A stretch of DNA of 64,000 nucleotides from Holdemania sp. Marseille-P2844 (GTDB taxonomy: Bacteria > Bacillota_I > Bacilli_A > Erysipelotrichales > Erysipelotrichaceae). Location of the stretch: positions 62,001-126,000 of the forward strand of contig NZ_LT635452.1 in assembly GCF_900120005.1 (NCBI RefSeq), written 5' to 3'. Of this stretch, positions 1-9,015 are shown one piece after another. Each line of letters starts with the position of its first letter. The stretch's first letter is position 1. The position numbers were made by a program, and so were the translations under genes. The notes under the pieces were generated by a model. The model saw nothing but the letters and a program-made list of their open reading frames with translations, did no database searches and was not told where the DNA came from.

Positions 1-7
1 GAAATCC

Positions 8-31
8 CGAAATTTGTTTAAACAAATTTCG
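8..31. repeat. 24-bp perfect palindrome at the left edge
   Basis: Positions 8-31 form an uninterrupted perfect palindrome centred on GTTTAAAC with AT-rich arms. It has no loop, so it is a better candidate for a protein-binding dyad than for a transcription terminator. The neighbouring gene to the left is outside the window, so its target is unknown. Confidence 0.55.
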
Positions 32-84
32 TGTAAATTCAAATAAGTGTACTCAAGAATAGAACAAAAGAATAACCGGAACAA

Positions 85-112
85 AGGGCGCATTGATCAA
101 TGCGCTCTTTTG
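85..112 (+). terminator. Rho-independent terminator of a gene left of the window
   Basis: The arms GCGCATTGA/TCAATGCGC (88-105) are extended by an AAAG/CTTT pair and followed by TCTTTT. The T-rich side lies to the right, so it would stop transcription arriving from a plus-strand gene outside the window. Confidence 0.6.
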
Positions 113-195
113 GCTGATATTGGGATAACCTTTCGCCGGCTCAGGCTTATGCTGAAATGAGTGCGGCTACGATGCAGGATATTCAGTATTCCTTA

Positions 196-1404
196 TTATT
201 CCCATCCCTGCAGAAGCTCGGCAAGCCGCTGCAGGCACTGACTTTTTTTCACATATTTGTGCTTTTCGTCATAGTAATTGATCAAAAGCGTCAGATAGAA
301 ACGTTTCTGATTCAGATCAAGACAGCTTCGGCCATGTTTTAACAAGGTGATCAACAGCTTATCCCGATGTGGATCCTGATCGCCGACAGCATTCATGACT
401 CGCATCAGATCCTGAAACGGCTGAGAGCGAAATTCCTTCGCCGACGCCAAACGTTTCATGCTTGCGATATTCCCGGTTTTATAATGCAGAAAACATCGCA
501 GAAAATCCATTTCATCATTCGAATCGGAAACATCGGCGAAACGCGAAAGAAACGCACCGGCTTTTTCGTAGTGCCGATGGTTAACACAGCACCAGCAAAG
601 CGTACAGAGAATGGCGGAACGCATTTCGGGCGTCAGATTCAACATTTTGCTTTCCAGAATTGACGTCAATATTGCGGCTGGCCGATCAAACTCCTGCAGG
701 GAGAGAATCGCCGCGCTTTGAATATGACAAAAGATAAGAAACGGATAACAGTTTGCCTGCGTAAACAGGCGGGAAGCCGCGTCGCAATGTTCGCGGGCAA
801 GCAAGATTTTCCCTTTTTTTGAATAAAGAAGGGAAGTGTAGTAATGCCCCAATGCGCCCATCAGAGAAGTTGGATTGCGTTTCAGGCATTGCTTGAAATG
901 TGTTTCTGCTTCCGATAAATCCTGCTTTAGCGCGCTGATCCCGCAGACAAGCTCAAACAGGGCGCTTTGCGCCTCATCAAAGCGATCCTGCACGCTGATT
1001 AACAGGTGCTTCTGCTGAATCATCTGGCGCAGGTTTTTCGTCATGAGTGCATAAACAAAAAAGGCCAGATGATAATCGAGGGCCAGAGGCGAATTGAGAT
1101 ACCGTTTCCGGATTCGGCGTAAAGCCGGCGCCTGTTTCTGCGCCGCCTCCAAATCCAGAAGCAATGCATTGCGGACAAAATGTTCCAACTTTTGCTTCGC
1201 CGGGATCAGCCAGGCTTGATCTGTCGTATAATCCAAATCCAGCGCTTTCGCCAGCAGCTGCAGAATCTGCGGATCTGGCTGTGCTTTTCCTGTTTCAATC
1301 TGACTTAAATAGCTGGCGGAAATGTGGCATTGATATGCCAGAGCCGTCAGTTTTATCGCTTGGTCCATCCGATTGATCCGAATGATAGTTCCGGGAATTT
1401 GCAT
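196..1404 (-). CDS. XRE-family regulator with TPR-like C-terminal domain (Rgg/PlcR-like architecture)
   Basis: 402 residues. The first ~65 residues form a lambda-repressor-type helix-turn-helix (ISASYLSQIETGKAQPDP is the recognition region). The remainder is almost entirely alpha-helical with repeated bulky-aromatic and alanine-leucine spacing typical of TPR arrays, for example around LLYSKKGKILLAREHCDAA. This is the layout of the RRNPP regulators (Rgg, PlcR, PrgX), many of which bind short secreted peptides. No obvious peptide pheromone gene with a hydrophobic leader is seen beside it. It sits alone, convergent with whatever lies left of the window. The family-level call is secure, but the inducer and targets cannot be read from the sequence. 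The N-terminal methionine at 1404 is the only well-placed ATG before the HTH. Confidence 0.75.
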   Translation of the reverse strand: MQIPGTIIRINRMDQAIKLTALAYQCHISASYLSQIETGKAQPDPQILQLLAKALDLDYTTDQAWLIPAKQKLEHFVRNALLLDLEAAQKQAPALRRIRKRYLNSPLALDYHLAFFVYALMTKNLRQMIQQKHLLISVQDRFDEAQSALFELVCGISALKQDLSEAETHFKQCLKRNPTSLMGALGHYYTSLLYSKKGKILLAREHCDAASRLFTQANCYPFLIFCHIQSAAILSLQEFDRPAAILTSILESKMLNLTPEMRSAILCTLCWCCVNHRHYEKAGAFLSRFADVSDSNDEMDFLRCFLHYKTGNIASMKRLASAKEFRSQPFQDLMRVMNAVGDQDPHRDKLLITLLKHGRSCLDLNQKRFYLTLLINYYDEKHKYVKKSQCLQRLAELLQGWE

Positions 1405-1772
1405 GTAAATTCAGCTCTCTTTCCTTTTTAAAACGCCATTTTCAATGAACCTTTGACGCTGATTTTTAACGGTAATTTAATGAACAGCTTCAGGTTGCGG
1501 TTCACTCTCAGTCCCGTATAATGAAATCGGCGGCCGGCGGGGAGCGATAAAAGGAAAGCAAAAGGTAAAAATTCAGAAAATTTCATTACCCTCAAAGCTT
1601 TGACCCATTTTATCAGAGCTTAACGATGGAAATGAACGGATTGGAAGAAAGCAAAAGCAGCGTACAGGTTGGAACCGGCAAGGCAGAAATAAAAACCAGT
1701 GCGGGCAGCACGGTTGGAAAAGTTCGGACTGACAGGGGTGAAATGTCAGCGTGATGAAGCGGGAGAAAAGCG
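1405..1772. other. Intergenic region, no convincing gene
   Basis: This stretch of about 370 bases holds the promoter region of the leftward XRE-TPR gene and the tail beyond the 104-residue gene. A 42-codon plus-strand frame (1626-1754) is present but has a weak ribosome site and no signal-like segment, so it is not called. Confidence 0.5.
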
Positions 1773-2087
1773 TTACTGTTTTTTCTTTTCGTAAGCTTCG
1801 TAGACGGCCAGTTTTTCTTTTGTGGCGGCAATGACTTCCGTCAGATTTTCAAGAATGGTCTGTTCGCGGAACAACAGTTCCGTCATTTCCAGCCGATCCT
1901 CCTCGCCGTAACCGCCATATTTTAAATCGTTGGTCAGATTTTCGATCGACCGTTCTTTTTTGCCGACCTGTTTGGAGATCAGGCTTAGAAAATCAGCGAG
2001 ATCAGCGCTGGTAAAATCGCCGATCCCGACGATCTCATTTAACAGCGTGTAGGCTTCTTCAGCATTGGTTGCCGCGGTGACTAACAT
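1773..2087 (-). CDS. Small acidic, probably coiled-coil protein of unknown function
   Basis: 104 residues, not recognised. It is soluble and rich in Glu, Leu and Lys. The second half (from about residue 45, ERSIENLTNDLKYG onward to the C-terminal lysines) has heptad-like spacing and should form a long helix. It has no cysteines and no membrane segment. The start at 2087 is supported by AAAGGAGAT seven to eight bases upstream. It is transcribed away from the XRE regulator at 2226, and the shared 138-bp intergenic region has two dyads. It could therefore be a target or partner of that regulator, but nothing in the sequence shows a specific activity. Confidence 0.7.
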   Translation of the reverse strand: MLVTAATNAEEAYTLLNEIVGIGDFTSADLADFLSLISKQVGKKERSIENLTNDLKYGGYGEEDRLEMTELLFREQTILENLTEVIAATKEKLAVYEAYEKKKQ

Positions 2088-2109
2088 ATTTTATCTCCTT
2101 TATTAATTG

Positions 2110-2211
2110 ACTTAAATCGAATAAATTTAAGTATAAAGCAAATATTGCCTTTTATTTCATTATAATCGTTTTCGCATCCGGTTACAATATCATCAGAACA
2201 TGAAAACGATT
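2110..2211. promoter_or_regulatory. Divergent control region with two inverted repeats
   Basis: Two dyads lie between the 104-residue gene and the XRE gene. One is ACTTAAAT-N7-ATTTAAGT (2110-2132). The other is AATCGTTTTC (2164-2173) matched by GAAAACGATT (2202-2211), 10-bp perfect arms separated by 28 bases. The first lies just ahead of the leftward gene and the second just ahead of the XRE start. They are candidate binding sites for the XRE protein, by inference from position only. Confidence 0.5.
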
Positions 2212-2225
2212 TTTGCGAGGTAGTT

Positions 2226-2597
2226 ATGAGCGATGAAAAGAAGGATTGTGTCGATTATCAGCGGCTGGGGCAGCGGGTCCGGCGGGCGAGGATAAGATTA
2301 AATCTGACACAGGAGGTCCTGGCTGAAAAAGTCGGCGTATCCATTCCGACGATCAGCCATATTGAAACTGGAACAAACAAGGTCAGTCTGGAGTTGTTTA
2401 TCAAAATTGCCCGGGCGCTGAACGTGACGCCGGATGAATTGATCATGGACAGCGTACCGAAGCTGACTGCCTTTTATATGAAAGACATTCAGGAGGAATT
2501 GAAGGACTGTTCGCCGGCTGAATATCAGTTTCTGACGTCGATGCTTTCCAGCATGAAAGCGGCGCTGCGCCATTATCCGCGGGATGATGAGGAATAA
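2226..2597 (+). CDS. XRE-family transcriptional regulator
   Basis: 123 residues. Residues about 11-70 are a classic HTH_3 domain (LGQRVRRARIRLNLTQEVLA, then VSIPTISHIETGTNKVSLE). The C-terminal ~50 residues form a short helical segment (FYMKDIQEELKDCSPAEYQF) of the kind that mediates dimerisation in small Cro/C1-like repressors. The start follows GCGAGGTAGTT. It is divergent from the 104-residue gene and has a 10-bp inverted repeat immediately upstream, so autoregulation is plausible. No prophage or toxin-antitoxin partner is visible next to it. Confidence 0.85.
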   Translation: MSDEKKDCVDYQRLGQRVRRARIRLNLTQEVLAEKVGVSIPTISHIETGTNKVSLELFIKIARALNVTPDELIMDSVPKLTAFYMKDIQEELKDCSPAEYQFLTSMLSSMKAALRHYPRDDEE

Positions 2598-3385
2598 TCA
2601 GATTCTGTTTGGCAGCTGAAGCATAACCGATCTGTTGGGCATTGCCGTTGGTTGCCGAACTCGGCGGCTCAATCGGGTTTTTGAACATTTTGACTTCCCT
2701 TACGATCAGGGACAGGCAAAAGAATAACGAGAATTTCAAAGAAATCATGAAAAACAACTCTGCCAGGCGGCATGCCGTCCATTTTGGCATATCATGAAAT
2801 TGTCGCCCTGGCATGAAAATTAAAAACGCCAGGTCCGCCATTTTTGTAATTGGGGATAATCTTGTCGCCGCAACAAAGAAAAAGCTAAGCAGGCATGATA
2901 AATCGACGCGACTTGATCTTAACGAGAAATAGTTATCCAGAAATCAATCAAGGAATCCTTTTTCCATAGAAAGCGAAGGAGATGAGATTTTCAGGCTGGA
3001 TAAGCTGATCTTCAGTCTGTTTATTGACAGCTTCCAGAGGGAAGCAGAAGTTAAAGCGGAAGAAGCATAAACGAAAGCGGCGCAATACTTTCCTGAATGT
3101 TAAAAAGTTTGTTACATGGAATGCAACAGCGAACTGAAAGAGAACTAAAATATTGTATTTGTAAAATATTATAGCTTAAATGGTATAAAAACTAACAAGG
3201 TCAATAGTAAAAGTAAATGCAGGTAAAGAAGAAAATGTGTATCGGGGCAGAGCAAAAGGAGAAACAGAGTAAAAGGAAACAAAAAAAGAGCCAGATAATG
3301 AGGGAAAAGTGTTAAAATATCCGTAGAAACCAGATAAAAAAGGGTACAAGAAAAGATATTTAGCGAAATGCAATTTATTTCGTTG
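2598..3385. other. Gene-poor stretch left of the IS30 element
   Basis: About 790 bases without a credible gene. A plus-strand open stretch ending at the TAA near 3068 reads like a coherent C-terminal tail of about 30 residues (DEIFRLDKLIFSLF is its core) but has no start codon and is closed upstream by a stop, so it may be a remnant. An imperfect hairpin (TGCCAGGCG near 2760 with CGCCCTGGCA near 2808) is also present. The AT-rich part from 3150 shares short words with the far side of the insertion sequence. Confidence 0.45.
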
Positions 3386-4882
3386 AGTAAATGCAGGTGC
3401 TAAATTCGTTCTTAGGCTGGCTTGTCAATGGATCTCCCTGTGTCTATTCTTTATTTGTTGAACAAACCCCGGAGGGAAAGGCAAACGTTTTCAGGAGCGA
3501 TGGAAACAAGCCCTAATTTATCGAGCGTTTCGTTCCCGAAGAGAAGACTGAATAACTCAAGAGGCGAGTGATCATTCAGTCTTTTTCTTTTATAAGAATT
3601 GATATGGCTTGAAATGAGGTTCAATTCATCTTGTGTTAACTGATCGAAAGATGATCCTTTAGGATAGAATCTGCGCAACATTTCATGGTTATTCTCGCAA
3701 GTCCCTTTTTGATAGGAAGCAGCGGGATCACAGTAGAATAAACGAGACCTGGATTGATGGAAGGCATCGTTTTCAATCGCCGTCGGATTGGAGAATTCGG
3801 AGCCATTATCCGTCAGGATGACTTCAAATATTTTCTTGAATAACTCAGGACCGAATCGTTGTTCATAAAGTTGATCCATCTGTTGAATTGTAGCTTGAGA
3901 GGTATGGTGGTCGGCCAGGAAGTATAATTGAAGATTACAGGACTTGAAGAGAAACGTGAGAATCACCTTACCGCCTTTAATCCCTTCAACAGTATCCATC
4001 TCTACAACGGAGACATCCGGATGAGCTTGAACGAAGTCCAGGTAGTCTGCATAAGTTCGGTGAATCCGACATTGACTATCGACCTTATGTTCTTTCCGCC
4101 CTGATTTTCTAGGTTTTAAGCGGCACTTTCGAGGCAAATCTAAATTTTTGATACCGGGAAGCAGGTTGGCGTCAATGAGATTATAAATGGTTTTCTCATG
4201 ACAAGGGAGAATATCAGCTTTAACCAGACAAGCATGATGTACGGATTGTTTATTCTCTTTAATAAGCGGAGTAAGCTCCCGCTGAATCAAAGCCAATTCA
4301 GCTTCGGTTAAATTAAATCCAGAACGGGTTTCAACGAGCCTCTGCCGATATTCCTGGTGGGCTTCTGCTGCCTTATAATCACGTTGTTCCAGGGAGCAGC
4401 GCTGACGCTGCCGACAGCCATTACAAACATAAGGAGGATGAGAGAGAGAAGGACAGCACTCTTTTTCATAATCATGACAAACCCGGAAACAATGACCACA
4501 AAAACGACAATTCCCCTTTTGAAAATGGCACTGAGGCTGACAGACAAATTTTAGCCGGCATTCAAAGCGATGGAGGCAATCGTTCATCATGCGAGACTGA
4601 GGGTAAGAAGAACGATCGCGAATCAGCAGATGATTTCGAATCTCGCGGGAGAGCGTGGTAGGACTCTTGGAAATCAAACGAGCAATCGTGTTGAAAGAAG
4701 AACCCTGATTCAACTCGGATTGAATCGTAATCCGATCTTGCAAAGTTAAGTGGCTCATAATGGGGGACTCCTATCTGTACAGGGAGATACAAGATGACTA
4801 TAACTCATTTGCACGAGTAAATGCAGTCCGCGTCTTTGCAAAAGTAAATGCAATTCCTTTTAGTCTTAAGGCTGCGTTTACT
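3386..4882 (-). mobile_element. IS30-family insertion sequence
   Basis: The element carries one IS30-type transposase and is about 1.5 kb, normal for the family. Proposed ends are AGTAAATGCAG at 3386-3396 and its imperfect inverted copy, read on the minus strand as AGTAAACGCAG, finishing at 4882. The word AGTAAATGCA also occurs at 3212, 4816 and 4843 on the plus strand, so the exact termini are uncertain and no clear target duplication could be fixed. The neighbouring AT-rich DNA and lack of genes from 2600 to 3400 suggest a tolerant insertion site. Confidence 0.65.
3451..4758 (-). CDS. IS30-family transposase
   Basis: 435 residues, complete. The N-terminus has the IS30 helix-turn-helix (LTLQDRITIQSELNQG, then the SKSPTTLSREIRNH recognition helix). 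Residues about 60-125 form a cysteine-rich zinc-finger-like block with many CxxC pairs, typical of the longer clostridial IS30 members. The catalytic DDE core is present: Asp in VVEMDTVEG, Asp in VILTDNGSEF, Glu in KGTCENNHEM. It has no frameshift or internal stop, so the enzyme looks intact and the element may still be mobile. Its start at 4758 is followed by a normal family N-terminus (MSHLTLQDR). Confidence 0.93.
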   Translation of the reverse strand: MSHLTLQDRITIQSELNQGSSFNTIARLISKSPTTLSREIRNHLLIRDRSSYPQSRMMNDCLHRFECRLKFVCQPQCHFQKGNCRFCGHCFRVCHDYEKECCPSLSHPPYVCNGCRQRQRCSLEQRDYKAAEAHQEYRQRLVETRSGFNLTEAELALIQRELTPLIKENKQSVHHACLVKADILPCHEKTIYNLIDANLLPGIKNLDLPRKCRLKPRKSGRKEHKVDSQCRIHRTYADYLDFVQAHPDVSVVEMDTVEGIKGGKVILTFLFKSCNLQLYFLADHHTSQATIQQMDQLYEQRFGPELFKKIFEVILTDNGSEFSNPTAIENDAFHQSRSRLFYCDPAASYQKGTCENNHEMLRRFYPKGSSFDQLTQDELNLISSHINSYKRKRLNDHSPLELFSLLFGNETLDKLGLVSIAPENVCLSLRGLFNK

Positions 4883-5061
4883 TTTTCAATTCACTTAAAA
4901 ACTAACAATATCCGTAAAAACAGATGTTTTTTCAATATGGAATTGTTTTTTTCTTATTTTAATTTATAATGAATAGGATTGAAGAATTTTCGGCCATCGC
5001 ACTTAGAAAAAAGGCTAAAATGAACCTCAGGTGCTGATCAAACAAGTAAGGGAGAAAAAAG

Positions 5062-7674
5062 ATGAAGTCTAACTTTGCTTCCAGTAAAGCAACTGTGGCC
5101 AGTACGCTGGTTATTTGCGTCATTTCGATTATTTTTTCATTGAGTTGCATTTATTCCATACGGAACATGGAGGCCGCGGCTTCCCGCATTTATGATCATC
5201 CATATACAGTTTCCAATTCCTCCCGCGAAATGCGTTCGCGGCTTTTGGACATGAAACAGTTCATCAGTATTTTCCTGACGGACAGCTTCCATTCCATTGA
5301 AGAAACAGAAGACCTGCTGAACAGCCGGTATACGATGCAGCAGCAGTCGCTGGATCGGATTGCCGAAAATTATTTGGGGCCAGCGGCGGATACCGAACGC
5401 CTGCAGGAAAAAATGAACGCGCTGATCGAGGCGCAGGCGGTCTTGCTTCAACAGGTTCCCAACCTTACGAACGTTGAAATTAACGATTATTTGAATGAGA
5501 ATATCTATCCGATTTACGATGAAGTCAGCGACACGCTGACAACGATTATCACGTTTGCCAATCAGAAAATTTTATCGCTTGAAAAAGAGATGAAAAGAAC
5601 AAGTTCGCTGGCGATCATCACCGCGATCCTGCTTTCCCTTTTCATTATTGTATTAAGTATCAAAACGACGCGCAATCTCGAACGCCGCCGCGTTCATGAC
5701 GTCGCCGATCGGGAAAAAATGTTCGATTTACTGTCCACGAACGTCGATGACGTCTTCTTTATTTATAGTTTAAAGGACAAGCTGATGGAATATATCAGTC
5801 CCAACTGCACGCGGATTCTGGGATTGGATGAGGAACAGTTGGAAGACTATGATAATTTTATGTCGCGGCTTTCGGAAACGGACAGCGCCGCACTCTATCA
5901 ATTATTTCATTCCGGCGTTCTCCGCAGCCAGGCTGAGCTGAACCTCAAGCTGGAAGTCCATGGACAACGGGAGAGCTGGCTGTTATTAAAAGTTTATCCA
6001 ATTTTAGTTGACGATCAGGTTGTACGGTATATTATCAGCATCAGCGATCAGACTGAGGCGCTTCTGGCGCAGCAGAATCTGCGCGACGCTCTGGCTCTGG
6101 CGCAGAAAGCCAACGATGCGAAAAAAGACTTTTTATCGCGGATGAGCCATGAAATTCGCACGCCGATGAATGCGATTATCGGGATGGCGACGATCGCCGC
6201 GGCGAACATTCAGGATCAGCGGCGGGTAGAGGATTGTCTGACAAAGATCGGGTTCTCTTCCAAACACCTCCTTTCGCTGATCAACGACGTGCTGGATATG
6301 TCAAAAATTGAAGAAGGCAAGCTGACGATCAGCCGCGAACCGTTTGAATTCCGTCAGCTGATTCAGTCCATAACCGCGATCATTGATTCTCAGGCTCGTT
6401 CCCGCAATCAGAATTTTGAAGCGACGGTCGTTGATTTCACTGAAGAAGTCATTATCGGCGACGCAATGCGTGTGAATCAGATTTTATTGAATCTGTTGTC
6501 CAACGCCGTCAAGTTCACGCCGGAAAATGGAAAGATTCGCCTGGAAGTCCGGCAGATCGGTTTCCGCAACAATCAGGTGCGCCTGCGCTTTACCGTCAGC
6601 GATACGGGGATCGGCATGAACGAGAAATTTTTACAGAAGCTCTATATGCCGTTTGAACAGGCGGATGGATCAATTTCGCAGCGGTTTGGCGGAACGGGAT
6701 TGGGAATGTCGATCACGAAGAATCTGGTATCGCTTTTAGGCGGAACCATTCAGGTCTTCAGTAAAGAAAACGAAGGGACGACGTTTATCGTCGAGCTGGC
6801 GTTTGATCGGATGGAAGCTTCGGCGCACGTTTCTGAGACGCAGAAGCTGGAAACGCTGGGCGTTCTGGTTGTCGACGATGATCAGGACACCTGTATCCAT
6901 ACGTCGATCCTGTTGGAAAAAATGGGAATTCAGGCAAAGTGGGTTCTGACGGGCGAAGCCGCGGTGCAGGTCATTGCGGATGCGCATGGAACGGACGACG
7001 AATTTGACGTCTGCTTCATCGACTGGCAGATGCCGGATATGGACGGCATTGAAACGACACGCCAGATTCGCAAGCTTGTCGGGGCGGATACGTTGATTAT
7101 CATCATTTCAGCTTATGATTGGAGTCCGATCGAACAGGCGGCCCGGGAAGCGGGAGCGAACGCGTTCATTTCCAAGCCGATGTTTGCCTCAACGATTTAT
7201 AATACACTGATGGCGGTAACGCGCCGTCCGAATTTCGAGTCCGCACCGGCTCTGGACTTACCCAAGACAGTTACGCCGCATGATCTTTCCGGCCGGCGGG
7301 TCTTATTGGTTGAAGATAACGAATTGAATATGGAAATTGCGACGGAGATTTTAAGAATGGCAGATATGCAGGTGGAACATGCCCTCAATGGTCAGGATGC
7401 GGTGGATCAGATATTAAATTCTGAGGCGGATTACTTTGATCTGGTCCTGATGGATATCCAGATGCCGGTTATGAATGGCTATGAAGCGACTCAGGCTATC
7501 CGGAATTCGAATCATCCCAACGCTAAAACGCTGCCGATTCTGGCTATGACAGCGAATGCGTTTGTTGAGGATATCGCGCGGGCCAAGGAAGCGGGAATGA
7601 ACGCCCACATTGCCAAGCCGATCGACGTCAGCCAGCTGTATACGACGCTGACGGAAATCCTGAATCAGGCATAA
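5062..7674 (+). CDS. Hybrid sensor histidine kinase with PAS domain and two receiver domains
   Basis: 870 residues, membrane-bound. A first transmembrane helix (about 12-34) is followed by an extracytoplasmic helical sensor region (35-180), a second transmembrane helix (about 182-200), a PAS-like domain (about 215-335), HisKA with phospho-acceptor His363 in SRMSHEIRTP, and a HATPase domain with GTGLGMS. Two receiver domains follow, with acceptor aspartates in CFIDWQMPDMDG and LVLMDIQMPVMNG. It lacks an HPt or DNA-binding output domain, so the phosphate must pass to an unlinked partner. The ATG at 5062 has AGGGAGAAAAAAG ahead of it. It is monocistronic and followed by a strong hairpin. The stimulus is unknown. 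Confidence 0.92.
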   Translation: MKSNFASSKATVASTLVICVISIIFSLSCIYSIRNMEAAASRIYDHPYTVSNSSREMRSRLLDMKQFISIFLTDSFHSIEETEDLLNSRYTMQQQSLDRIAENYLGPAADTERLQEKMNALIEAQAVLLQQVPNLTNVEINDYLNENIYPIYDEVSDTLTTIITFANQKILSLEKEMKRTSSLAIITAILLSLFIIVLSIKTTRNLERRRVHDVADREKMFDLLSTNVDDVFFIYSLKDKLMEYISPNCTRILGLDEEQLEDYDNFMSRLSETDSAALYQLFHSGVLRSQAELNLKLEVHGQRESWLLLKVYPILVDDQVVRYIISISDQTEALLAQQNLRDALALAQKANDAKKDFLSRMSHEIRTPMNAIIGMATIAAANIQDQRRVEDCLTKIGFSSKHLLSLINDVLDMSKIEEGKLTISREPFEFRQLIQSITAIIDSQARSRNQNFEATVVDFTEEVIIGDAMRVNQILLNLLSNAVKFTPENGKIRLEVRQIGFRNNQVRLRFTVSDTGIGMNEKFLQKLYMPFEQADGSISQRFGGTGLGMSITKNLVSLLGGTIQVFSKENEGTTFIVELAFDRMEASAHVSETQKLETLGVLVVDDDQDTCIHTSILLEKMGIQAKWVLTGEAAVQVIADAHGTDDEFDVCFIDWQMPDMDGIETTRQIRKLVGADTLIIIISAYDWSPIEQAAREAGANAFISKPMFASTIYNTLMAVTRRPNFESAPALDLPKTVTPHDLSGRRVLLVEDNELNMEIATEILRMADMQVEHALNGQDAVDQILNSEADYFDLVLMDIQMPVMNGYEATQAIRNSNHPNAKTLPILAMTANAFVEDIARAKEAGMNAHIAKPIDVSQLYTTLTEILNQA

Positions 7675-7755
7675 AGACAAGAATGAACCGCTGAATCGGG
7701 AAAAATCCGGCTGGTAATGTAATTCCGGGTGAATTGCGCTGTCTAATCCAAAGTA

Positions 7756-7788
7756 AAAGAACTTGACTACTTTCCAGTCAAGTTCTTT
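7756..7788. terminator. Bidirectional Rho-independent terminator
   Basis: A 12-bp perfect stem (AAAGAACTTGAC with GTCAAGTTCTTT) surrounds a 9-base loop, with A-rich and T-rich flanks. It separates the rightward sensor kinase from the leftward DUF2871 gene. Confidence 0.85.
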
Positions 7789-7918
7789 ATTAATTTGTGC
7801 GCTCTTTTGCGCACCGGCGGGATCAGGCTTTGTTTTCAATTCCGGGAGAATCTGAACGAGAAGCTGAATAGCCGAAGATCACCGCCAAAGCGAAAGAGCA
7901 GCGCTTCTTAAGTGTCAA

Positions 7919-8314
7919 TTAAGCGCGGGAACGGATCAGATTCAGGATCCAGACTAACCCGACGCCCCATAAAATATGGCCTAAACCGGCGATCCCGGCG
8001 ATCATGGCGCCGACTGCCATTCCCTGCACTTCCATCCAACCGTGAACTAAGAACAAGGCGACAGTCCAGATCAGGCCGACGTTATAAACGATGAATGCCT
8101 TGCGGAAAGAAGCAGTTTCGGTGAAATCAATGAACTTGCTTAACAGCGCGACGATCAGGAAAAATAAGACGCCTAACAGAAACAGATGGCCATGAGCCAG
8201 CGACAGATAAGTCCGGCCTGTATAATTGAGCATCCGCGTAACTTCGCGGTAGAAGACGCCGGCGGCCATGGCGGCCAGGGCATAGATAAAAGCGGTATTG
8301 ATCAGTTTTTTCAT
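7919..8314 (-). CDS. DUF2871-family integral membrane protein
   Basis: 131 residues with four predicted membrane helices and very little soluble sequence. The conserved family features are visible: an N-terminal helix ending in GVFYREVTRM, a TYLSLAHGHLFLLG histidine-containing helix, FLVHGWMEVQGM, and a glycine-rich last helix (GIAGLGHILWGVG). The paired histidines in helices 2 and 3 would suit haem or metal binding, but that is inference because the family has no established function. It lies 21 bases downstream of the TetR gene and is transcribed with it, so it is probably under the same operator. Confidence 0.8.
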   Translation of the reverse strand: MKKLINTAFIYALAAMAAGVFYREVTRMLNYTGRTYLSLAHGHLFLLGVLFFLIVALLSKFIDFTETASFRKAFIVYNVGLIWTVALFLVHGWMEVQGMAVGAMIAGIAGLGHILWGVGLVWILNLIRSRA

Positions 8315-8335
8315 TCAATGAATTTCCTTTCTTTT

Positions 8336-8899
8336 TTATTGGTTTTGAGTTTGTTCAGCTGACGCCAGGACGACTTTTAGCCAGTCCCGCAGCGAAGCAT
8401 AGCAGTAACCGCGGTTTTCCAGACAACCCAGCAGGCTGTAAAACAGGAAAGCTGCCCGCTCGTTGAGCTGATCGTCAGTTTCATCAGGAAAGCTGTTCTT
8501 GAGCGCTAAGGCCAACTGATGGGTCAGATGTTTCTGGGCGTGCAGTTCCCGGCTCTTGGCTTCTTCTAAAGCCGCAGGAGATAACCCGGAGGCGGCATGC
8601 AGAAATTCTGCCGAGAATTCGTCGACACTTTCCTTCATTGTGGAATAAAGCCAGTCCAGCTTGACTAAAACGTCGCCCTCGGGAAACGTCTTCTGGTGAA
8701 AACAATTTTGCCAGAACTGCTGGACCACGTCCAGAACCAGACTGTCTTTCGTCGGATAATAGTTATACAATGTGCCTAACGCGATATTGCATTCGCGGGC
8801 TAAATCACGCAGCTTTAATCCGCTTAAGCCGCCGGTGCGCGACAGCTCGATTGCTTTTTCGATTAAAGTCTGCCTTAAATTCGGCAAGAGTTTAGGCAA
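8336..8899 (-). CDS. TetR-family transcriptional regulator
   Basis: 187 residues when started at the TTG at 8899, chosen because AAAGGAGG lies seven to eight bases upstream. A longer frame with an ATG at 8983 would begin inside the promoter. The N-terminal TetR HTH is clear (IEKAIELSRTGGLSGLKLRD, then CNIALGTLYNYYPTKDSLV). The helical ligand-binding domain follows. Its promoter has TTGACT-17-TATAAT with a dyad ATGAAC-TAT-GTTCAT directly after the -10 box. The same dyad covers the start of the divergent membrane gene, so it most likely represses both. Confidence 0.9.
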   Translation of the reverse strand: MPKLLPNLRQTLIEKAIELSRTGGLSGLKLRDLARECNIALGTLYNYYPTKDSLVLDVVQQFWQNCFHQKTFPEGDVLVKLDWLYSTMKESVDEFSAEFLHAASGLSPAALEEAKSRELHAQKHLTHQLALALKNSFPDETDDQLNERAAFLFYSLLGCLENRGYCYASLRDWLKVVLASAEQTQNQ

Positions 8900-8919
8900 A
8901 GAAATCCTCCTTTCATGAT

Positions 8920-8961
8920 ATGAACTATGTTCATTATAGGAAGAAGAAGCCTGAAAGTCAA
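8920..8961 (-). promoter_or_regulatory. Promoter and TetR operator for the tetR-DUF2871 operon
   Basis: Read leftward: TTGACT (8956-8961), 17-bp spacer, TATAAT (8933-8938), then the operator dyad ATGAAC-TAT-GTTCAT (8920-8934) overlapping the -10 box and start region. Near-consensus sigma-A elements with an overlapping operator imply a strong promoter held down by repression. Confidence 0.85.
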
Positions 8962-9015
8962 CGCTGACGCTCAAAATGAACAAAAAAAGAAAGGGATGAA
9001 AAAGCCGTAAAAGTG

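Noticed and set aside
1626-1754. 42-codon plus-strand frame beside the XRE-TPR regulator, considered as a peptide pheromone
   Set aside because: No hydrophobic leader and weak ribosome site; its composition (Gly, Ser, Thr, Lys) is unlike RRNPP peptides.
2443-2841. 132-codon minus-strand frame over the XRE gene's end
   Set aside because: It runs antisense through a clear HTH gene and has no recognisable features.
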